Below, piece after piece: positions 6,957 through 10,892 of a stretch of DNA of 10,892 bases (its first letter is position 1; every line of letters starts with the position of its first letter). Below the pieces are notes generated by a model. The model made no database searches. It was not told where the DNA came from and worked only from the letters and a program-made list of their open reading frames with translations. The position numbers and the translations under genes were made by a program. The stretch covers positions 1-10,892 of the forward strand of contig DAIDHU010000522.1 of the NCBI GenBank assembly GCA_027451915.1, written 5' to 3'. The stretch comes from Thiomonas sp. GTDB lineage: Bacteria; Pseudomonadota; Gammaproteobacteria; Burkholderiales; Burkholderiaceae_C.

Positions 6957-8339
6957 TCAGCACTCGACGATGTTCACCGCCAGGCCGCCGCGCGAGGTTT
7001 CCTTGTACTTGCTGCGCATGTCGGCGCCGGTCTCGCGCATGGTCTTGATGACCTGGTCCAGGGACACCAGGTGGTGGCCGGTGCCTCGCAGGGCCATGCG
7101 CGCGGAGTTGATGGCCTGCACCGCGCCCATGGCGTTGCGCTCGATGCAGGGAACCTGCACCAGCCCGCCCACCGGGTCGCAGGTCAGGCCGAGGTGGTGC
7201 TCCATGCCGATCTCGGCGGCGTTCTCCACCTGGGCGGGGCTGCCGCCGAGCACCGCGCACAGCCCGGCCGCCGCCATGCTGCAGGCCACGCCCACCTCGC
7301 CCTGGCAGCCCACCTCGGCGCCGGAGATGGAGGCGTTTTCCTTGTACAGCAGCCCGATGGCTGCGGCGGTGAGCAGGAACTCGGTGATGCCGTGTTCGTC
7401 GGCGCCGGGGCACAGCTCGACGTAGTAGTGCAGCACGGCCGGCACGATGCCGGCGGCGCCGTTGGTCGGGGCCGTGACCACGCGCCCGCCGGCGGCGTTC
7501 TGCTCGTTGACGGCCAGGGCCCACAGGTTCACCCAGTCCAGCGCGCGCAGGGGGTCGTCGCGCCCGGGACCCCCTTGCTGCTTGAGCGAGCGCCACAGCG
7601 CCGGCGCGCGCAGGCGCACCCGGAAGCCGCCGGGCAGCTCGCCCTCGTCGGCGCGGCAGCCGCGCGACGCGCAGTCGCGCATGGCTTGCCAGATGCCCAG
7701 CAGCCCGGAATCGATGGCCTGGTCGTCGCGCCAGGCGCGTTCGTTCAGGCGCATGACGTCGCCGATGGAGCAGCGCAGGCGCGCGCAATGCTCCAGCAGT
7801 TCGGCGCCGCTGTGGAAGGCCAGGGGCAGCTCCGGCCCGGGCTCGGCGCGCAGGCCGCCGGCCAGCGCCTGGGCGTCGACCACGAAGCCGCCGCCGATGG
7901 AATACATGTCCTGCTGCAACAGCAGCGCGCCGCTGGCGTCCCAGGCGCTGAATCGCATGCCGTTGGGGTGCAGCGACAGGGCCCGCCCGGCTTCGAGCAC
8001 CAGGTCGTGCTTCGGATCGAAGCCCACCGGGTGGCGCCCCAGCAGCGCAAGCGTGCGCGATTCCCGCACCTGCTGCAACAACTGGGGGATGCGGTCGGGG
8101 TCGACGCCGTCCGGGCGCTCGCCCATCCAGCCCAGCAGCACCGCGCGGTCGCTGCCGTGGCCGCGGCCGGTGGCCGACAGCGAGCCGTAGAGCTGGCAGC
8201 GCACGCGGGCGGTGCGTTGGAGCAGGCCCTGTTGCTCGAGGGCGTCGGCAAAGCCGCGCGCGGCGCGCATGGGGCCCACGGTGTGCGAGCTGGAGGGGCC
8301 GATGCCGATGCGGAACAGGTCGAAGACGGAGACGGCCAT
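6957..8339 (-). CDS. sdaA: L-serine dehydratase (serine ammonia-lyase), one-chain iron-sulfur type
   Basis: This 460-residue cytoplasmic enzyme converts L-serine to pyruvate and ammonia with a [4Fe-4S] cluster. It starts with SVFDLFRIGIGPSSSHTVGP, the family signature. Cluster cysteines are C345 and C353 (GCQGEVGVACSM) and C387 (GLTCDP). The very last residue is C460: in the Legionella enzyme the C-terminal cysteine enters the active site as a fourth cluster ligand until serine displaces it, so the same tail-in-mouth control is likely here. I chose ATG 8339 because homologues begin two or three residues before SVFDLF. The ribosome binding site there is poor, and in-frame ATGs at 8381 and 8414 would add 14 or 25 unconserved residues. 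Length matches E. coli SdaA (about 454). It lies downstream of ltaE, 126 bases away. Confidence 0.95.
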   Translation of the reverse strand: MAVSVFDLFRIGIGPSSSHTVGPMRAARGFADALEQQGLLQRTARVRCQLYGSLSATGRGHGSDRAVLLGWMGERPDGVDPDRIPQLLQQVRESRTLALLGRHPVGFDPKHDLVLEAGRALSLHPNGMRFSAWDASGALLLQQDMYSIGGGFVVDAQALAGGLRAEPGPELPLAFHSGAELLEHCARLRCSIGDVMRLNERAWRDDQAIDSGLLGIWQAMRDCASRGCRADEGELPGGFRVRLRAPALWRSLKQQGGPGRDDPLRALDWVNLWALAVNEQNAAGGRVVTAPTNGAAGIVPAVLHYYVELCPGADEHGITEFLLTAAAIGLLYKENASISGAEVGCQGEVGVACSMAAAGLCAVLGGSPAQVENAAEIGMEHHLGLTCDPVGGLVQVPCIERNAMGAVQAINSARMALRGTGHHLVSLDQVIKTMRETGADMRSKYKETSRGGLAVNIVEC

Positions 8340-8385
8340 GGTGGGGTCCGGGGCGGCCACGCGGGCCGGGAGGGTTCCCATGCTA

Positions 8386-8408
8386 GGCCCGCCGGGCAGC
8401 GGCGGGCC
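8386..8408 (-). other. perfect hairpin between ltaE and sdaA
   Basis: GGCCCGCC (8386-8393) and GGCGGGCC (8401-8408) form an 8-bp perfect stem with a 7-base loop in the 126-base gap between ltaE and sdaA. It lies close to the possible upstream sdaA start at 8381. There is no T-run on either strand. It could be a weak terminator or attenuator reducing sdaA transcription from the ltaE side, or an mRNA-processing stem. Confidence 0.35.
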
Positions 8409-8465
8409 CGCCATGGGCCTGCCCCCGTCGTGGGTATCGCGGGATCGGCGGCGCGGGGCGCCGGA

Positions 8466-9563
8466 TCAGGCGGCCAGCTCGCAGGCGGCGGCGAGGTCGG
8501 CGGCGAAGGCGTCCACCGTCTGCGGAGTGGTGTCCCAGGCGCACATCAGGCGGCAGCCGCCGCCGGCGATGAACTCGTAGAACTGCCAGCCGCGCGCGTG
8601 CATGGCGTCGATGACACGGCGCGGAAGGTGGGCGAACACGGCGTTGGCCTGCGGCGCATGCATGACCCGCACCCCCGGCAGGTCGCGGATGGCCTCGTGC
8701 AGGCGCTGGGCCATGGCGTTGGCGTGGCGCGCGTTGTGCAGCCAGGTGTCGTTCTCCAGCATGCCCACCCAGGGCGCGGAGATGAAGCGCATCTTGGAGG
8801 CCAGCTGGCCGGCCTGCTTGACCCGCCAGGCGAAGTCGCGCGAGAGCTCGGGGTCGAAGAACACCACGGCCTCGCCTACCGGCAGGCCATTCTTGGTGCC
8901 GCCGAAACACAGCACGTCCACCCCGGCGCGCCAGGTGATCTCCGAGGGGTGCACGTCCAGCGTGGCCACGGCATTGGCGAAGCGAGCGCCATCCATGTGC
9001 ACCTTGAGCTGCCGGCGCTTGGCGATGGCGGCGATGGCGCGCACTTCCTCGACGCTGTAGACGGTGCCGAGCTCGGTGGCCTGGGTCAGCGAGACCACCT
9101 TGGGCTTGGGGTAGTGGATGTCGCTGCGCCGGGTCACCAGGTATTCGATGGCGTCGGGGGTCAGCTTGCCCAGGCGCGCCGAGGGGCTCTCGCTCTCGCC
9201 CACCAGCAGCTTGGAGCCGTTGGAGAAGAACTCGGGCCCGCCGCATTCGTCGGTCTCGATATGCGCCACCGGGGAGCACACCACGCTGTGGTAGCTCTGG
9301 CACATGGCCGCCAGCGCCAGGGAGTTGGCGGCGGTGCCGTTGAATACGTAGTAGACGTCGCAGTCGGTCTGGAACAGCTCGCGCAGCATGTCGGTGGAGC
9401 GCTGGGTCCACACGTCGTTGCCGTAGCCGGGCTGGTGGCCGCAGGCGTTGGCGTCGAGCAGGGATTGCAGCGCCTGCGGGCAGATGCCGGCGAGGTTGTC
9501 GCTGGCGAAATGCTGGCGGGGCTCGGTCTTCGGGGCGTGGGCGTCGGAGTGGGGGGAGGTCAT
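8466..9563 (-). CDS. ltaE: low-specificity L-threonine aldolase
   Basis: This 365-residue PLP enzyme cleaves L-threonine and L-allo-threonine to glycine and acetaldehyde, and related β-hydroxy amino acids likewise. It follows the Pseudomonas-type aldolase almost from end to end: QHFASDNLAGICP (17-29), FNGTAANSLALA (74-85), HIETDECGGPEFFSNGSK (101-118), then VHMDGARF with D191 for the PLP ring nitrogen and GGTKNG with the Schiff-base lysine K224. It has about 16 extra residues at the N-terminus compared with the roughly 346-residue Pseudomonas enzyme. No clear ribosome binding site precedes ATG 9563. It begins 19 bases after the AroB-like frame and is followed by sdaA, so threonine/serine breakdown to glycine and pyruvate is the likely shared role. 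Confidence 0.92.
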   Translation of the reverse strand: MTSPHSDAHAPKTEPRQHFASDNLAGICPQALQSLLDANACGHQPGYGNDVWTQRSTDMLRELFQTDCDVYYVFNGTAANSLALAAMCQSYHSVVCSPVAHIETDECGGPEFFSNGSKLLVGESESPSARLGKLTPDAIEYLVTRRSDIHYPKPKVVSLTQATELGTVYSVEEVRAIAAIAKRRQLKVHMDGARFANAVATLDVHPSEITWRAGVDVLCFGGTKNGLPVGEAVVFFDPELSRDFAWRVKQAGQLASKMRFISAPWVGMLENDTWLHNARHANAMAQRLHEAIRDLPGVRVMHAPQANAVFAHLPRRVIDAMHARGWQFYEFIAGGGCRLMCAWDTTPQTVDAFAADLAAACELAA

Positions 9564-9581
9564 GGGCTTGGGGTGCGATGT

Positions 9582-9597
9582 CTCAGCCGCTGCTGAG
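9582..9597 (-). repeat. inverted repeat at the AroB-like stop codon
   Basis: CTCAGC (9582-9587) and GCTGAG (9592-9597) form a perfect 6-bp stem with a 4-base loop. It covers the stop codon of the AroB-like frame and ends 18 bases before the ltaE ATG. It could limit readthrough or translation into ltaE; no T-run follows. Confidence 0.3.
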
Positions 9598-10185
9598 CGC
9601 GCCGGCCTTGTCCAGCGCCTCGAGCACCGCGCTGGGCGGCACGCGGCGTACCTGCGGACGGGCGACGTCTTCGAGCAGCACGAGTTCGAGCATACCTTGC
9701 GGGCCGGTGCGGTCCACGGGCAGCAGATCCAGCCAGCGGGCGGCGGCCACCCGCGGCAGGCGGGTGGGCAGCCCGGCGCGCACCAGCACGTCGCGCAGGC
9801 GCGCCGCGCTGGAGGGACTCTGCACCCCGAGGTCCTCGCCCAGCGCGGTGGCCATCCACATGCCCAGCCCCACGGTCTCGCCGTGCAGGTACTGGCCGTA
9901 GCCGACCAGGGATTCGATGACCCCGCCGAGCCGGGAGCCGAAGCTCAGCGGCGAGGGCGCGCGCTGGAGCTGGCGGTCCTGGGCCTCCATCTGGGCGCGC
10001 AACTCGGGGAAGCGCTGCACCGCGTGGGCCACGGCGGCGGACTCGCGGGCGCGCAGCGCATCGAGCTGGCTTTCCAGCCAGGCGAAGAATTCGGCGTCGC
10101 CCACCGCGGCGCATTTGATGATCTCGGCCAGGCCGGCCGAGACCTCGCGGGGCGATTCCTGCTGGGCCTGCAGCATGGCGCGCAC
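9583..10185 (-). CDS. AroB-like C-terminal domain protein, truncated and probably inactive
   Basis: About 200 residues match the C-terminal metal-binding domain of 3-dehydroquinate synthase. PREVSAGLAEIIK (12-24) keeps the zinc-ligand Glu (E21) and Lys (K24), and VGYGQYLHGETVGLGM (94-109) keeps the zinc-ligand His (H101). The normal GHTFGHAIE motif is here GSRLGGVIE (83-91): both histidines, one a zinc ligand, are replaced by S84 and G88. The NAD-binding N-terminal domain (about 160 residues) is absent, and no trace of it is found in other frames upstream. The start is uncertain: GTG 10185 is used, but it lacks a good ribosome binding site. The open frame reaches back to a TAG at 10276-10278 without an ATG. 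The long open frame with neighbour-like GC use suggests either a recent pseudogene or a repurposed domain, not a working AroB. Confidence 0.6.
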   Translation of the reverse strand: MRAMLQAQQESPREVSAGLAEIIKCAAVGDAEFFAWLESQLDALRARESAAVAHAVQRFPELRAQMEAQDRQLQRAPSPLSFGSRLGGVIESLVGYGQYLHGETVGLGMWMATALGEDLGVQSPSSAARLRDVLVRAGLPTRLPRVAAARWLDLLPVDRTGPQGMLELVLLEDVARPQVRRVPPSAVLEALDKAGALSSG

Positions 10186-10376
10186 GCCCTGGCCCAGGCG
10201 CGCGAAGGCCGAGGGGCGCCGGCCTTGCGGCGCGGCGCCGGCATCCGCGGCGGTGGAGGGGCTCGGCAGAAACCTCTATTGGCTCTCCCTGGTGGCCGGA
10301 AGCCCTGCGAGCCTCGGGTTGCCTGCGCGCGGCCTCTTCCATCGGCATATAGGCAGTTTAGCTTTGATCAGATACC
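10186..10376. promoter_or_regulatory. divergent intergenic region with a composition shift
   Basis: These 191 bases separate the leftward AroB-like gene from the rightward ACP-like gene, so they probably hold two outward promoters. The right part (about 10340-10376) is the most AT-rich piece of the window, with TATA-like sequence at 10348-10353. I could not pair that with a credible -35 box on either strand. The left part up to 10275 is still an open frame continuous with the AroB-like gene but resembles no protein I know. Confidence 0.35.
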
Positions 10377-10892
10377 ATGAAGGCTATGGCAAAGCAGGTG
10401 CGCGCCTCTTCCTCCAAGGCAGTTCCCAAAAAGAACCAAAACACCCGTTCGGCTGCCCGAACGGAAGCGGTAAAGAGCGTAGCCAAGCAAAAGGCCCCGG
10501 TTTCCACCAAGCCGCTCACCAACAGCAAGCCAGCGGCCAAAGCGAAGAACAACGGAAAAGCCAAGCCCGTGGAGGAAGCCGCGGCTGCACGCCCCGCCCC
10601 GCGGAAGCCTACCGAACTTGAAACTAAGGTGCTCCACCTGATTTCGGAGGAGATGGCGATTGAAGAGGCCGAACTGACGCCGCAGGCGGTTTTCAAAGAA
10701 GATTTGGGCTTGGATGAAATTGATGTTGCTGAGCTGCTCATGCAAGCCGAACAGGCTTTCGGCGTCCACCCGTTCAACGAGCAGGACTGGGAGGGCTGCC
10801 TGACGGTGGGCGATTTTGTCGCCTTGGTGGAAACCCGGGTCGCCGCCAAACGAGGCCGCAAGGGGCGTTCCGCCAAAGCGCACCCTGAGTCC
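10377..10892 (+). CDS. acyl-carrier-protein-like domain with basic tails, lacking the carrier serine (3' end outside window)
   Basis: 172 codons are visible and the frame is still open at the window end. Residues 1-78 are low-complexity and rich in Lys, Ala, Pro and Ser, like histone-H1-type tails. Residues 80-155 follow the acyl carrier protein pattern: a first helix (LETKVLHLISEEM), then FKEDLGLDEIDVAELLMQAEQAFGV and LTVGDFVALVE, as in ACP FxEDLGxDSLDxVELVM...FxI...TVGD. The D-S-L carrier motif is D113-E114-I115, so the serine that takes 4'-phosphopantetheine is missing and the domain cannot carry acyl groups in the usual way. A second basic tail begins near 156. An in-frame TGA at 10365 makes ATG 10377 the earliest ATG; no ribosome binding site is clear, and ATG 10386 is an alternative. 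GC content is well below its neighbours (55% at 10501-10560). Function unknown. Confidence 0.72.
   Translation, partial: MKAMAKQVRASSSKAVPKKNQNTRSAARTEAVKSVAKQKAPVSTKPLTNSKPAAKAKNNGKAKPVEEAAAARPAPRKPTELETKVLHLISEEMAIEEAELTPQAVFKEDLGLDEIDVAELLMQAEQAFGVHPFNEQDWEGCLTVGDFVALVETRVAAKRGRKGRSAKAHPES

Noticed and set aside
8340..8414. Longer sdaA start at ATG 8414 or ATG 8381
   Set aside because: The added residues are unconserved and Gly/Pro/Ala-rich, and they overlap the intergenic hairpin; homologues start just before SVFDLF, matching ATG 8339.
6843..9596. Very long open frame on the + strand opposite sdaA and ltaE (about 917 codons)
   Set aside because: It lies antisense to two genes with full family motifs. 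Its translation is low-complexity (His, Gly, Ala, Gln) with no domain, as expected from antisense frames in very GC-rich DNA. The same applies to the other long overlapping frames in the window.
10337..10342. TTCCAT, a half-site of the 26-41 operator, in the divergent region
   Set aside because: There is only one arm of six bases and no matching inverted arm or central CpG, so it is a chance match.

Overview
The window is very GC-rich chromosomal DNA: one hand-counted 60-base stretch inside hpsP is 78% GC. Genes are tightly packed, with proteobacterial Shine-Dalgarno sites and start/stop overlaps. The protein families (HpsN/O/P, a Pseudomonas-type low-specificity threonine aldolase, a one-chain iron-sulfur serine dehydratase) suggest a high-GC beta- or gammaproteobacterium. 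I cannot name the genus.

Positions 26-6925 (+ strand) look like one operon for uptake and oxidation of the C3 sulfonate 2,3-dihydroxypropane-1-sulfonate (DHPS), a product of plant and algal sulfolipid breakdown. It starts with a near-perfect LacI-family operator palindrome (26-41), then a structured leader and a possible 12-codon leader peptide. A taurine/alkanesulfonate-type ABC transporter follows: two different permeases, an ATPase and a periplasmic binding protein. Last come three dehydrogenases matching HpsN (histidinol-dehydrogenase-like, DHPS to sulfolactate), HpsO (SDR) and HpsP (zinc MDR). In the model from Cupriavidus pinatubonensis, HpsO and HpsP interconvert the DHPS enantiomers, HpsN oxidises (R)-DHPS to (R)-sulfolactate, and a LacI-type HpsR controls the cluster. 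The operator seen here fits that model. No sulfolactate-desulfonating enzyme lies in the window, so the C-S bond must be cut by something encoded elsewhere, or the product is excreted.

Positions 6957-10185 (- strand) converge on the hps operon and hold sdaA (L-serine dehydratase), ltaE (low-specificity L-threonine aldolase) and a short AroB-like protein. The last has only the C-terminal domain of 3-dehydroquinate synthase and has lost a zinc-ligand histidine. A GC-rich hairpin at 6930-6955 separates the two converging operons.

Positions 10186-10376 form a divergent intergenic region in which base composition drops. From 10377 to the window end runs a partial + strand gene of clearly lower GC content. 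It encodes an acyl-carrier-protein-like domain between lysine/alanine-rich basic tails, with Glu where ACPs carry the phosphopantetheine serine. The least explained elements here are this pseudo-ACP and the AroB-like remnant. I saw no tRNA, rRNA, CRISPR array, insertion sequence or phage gene.
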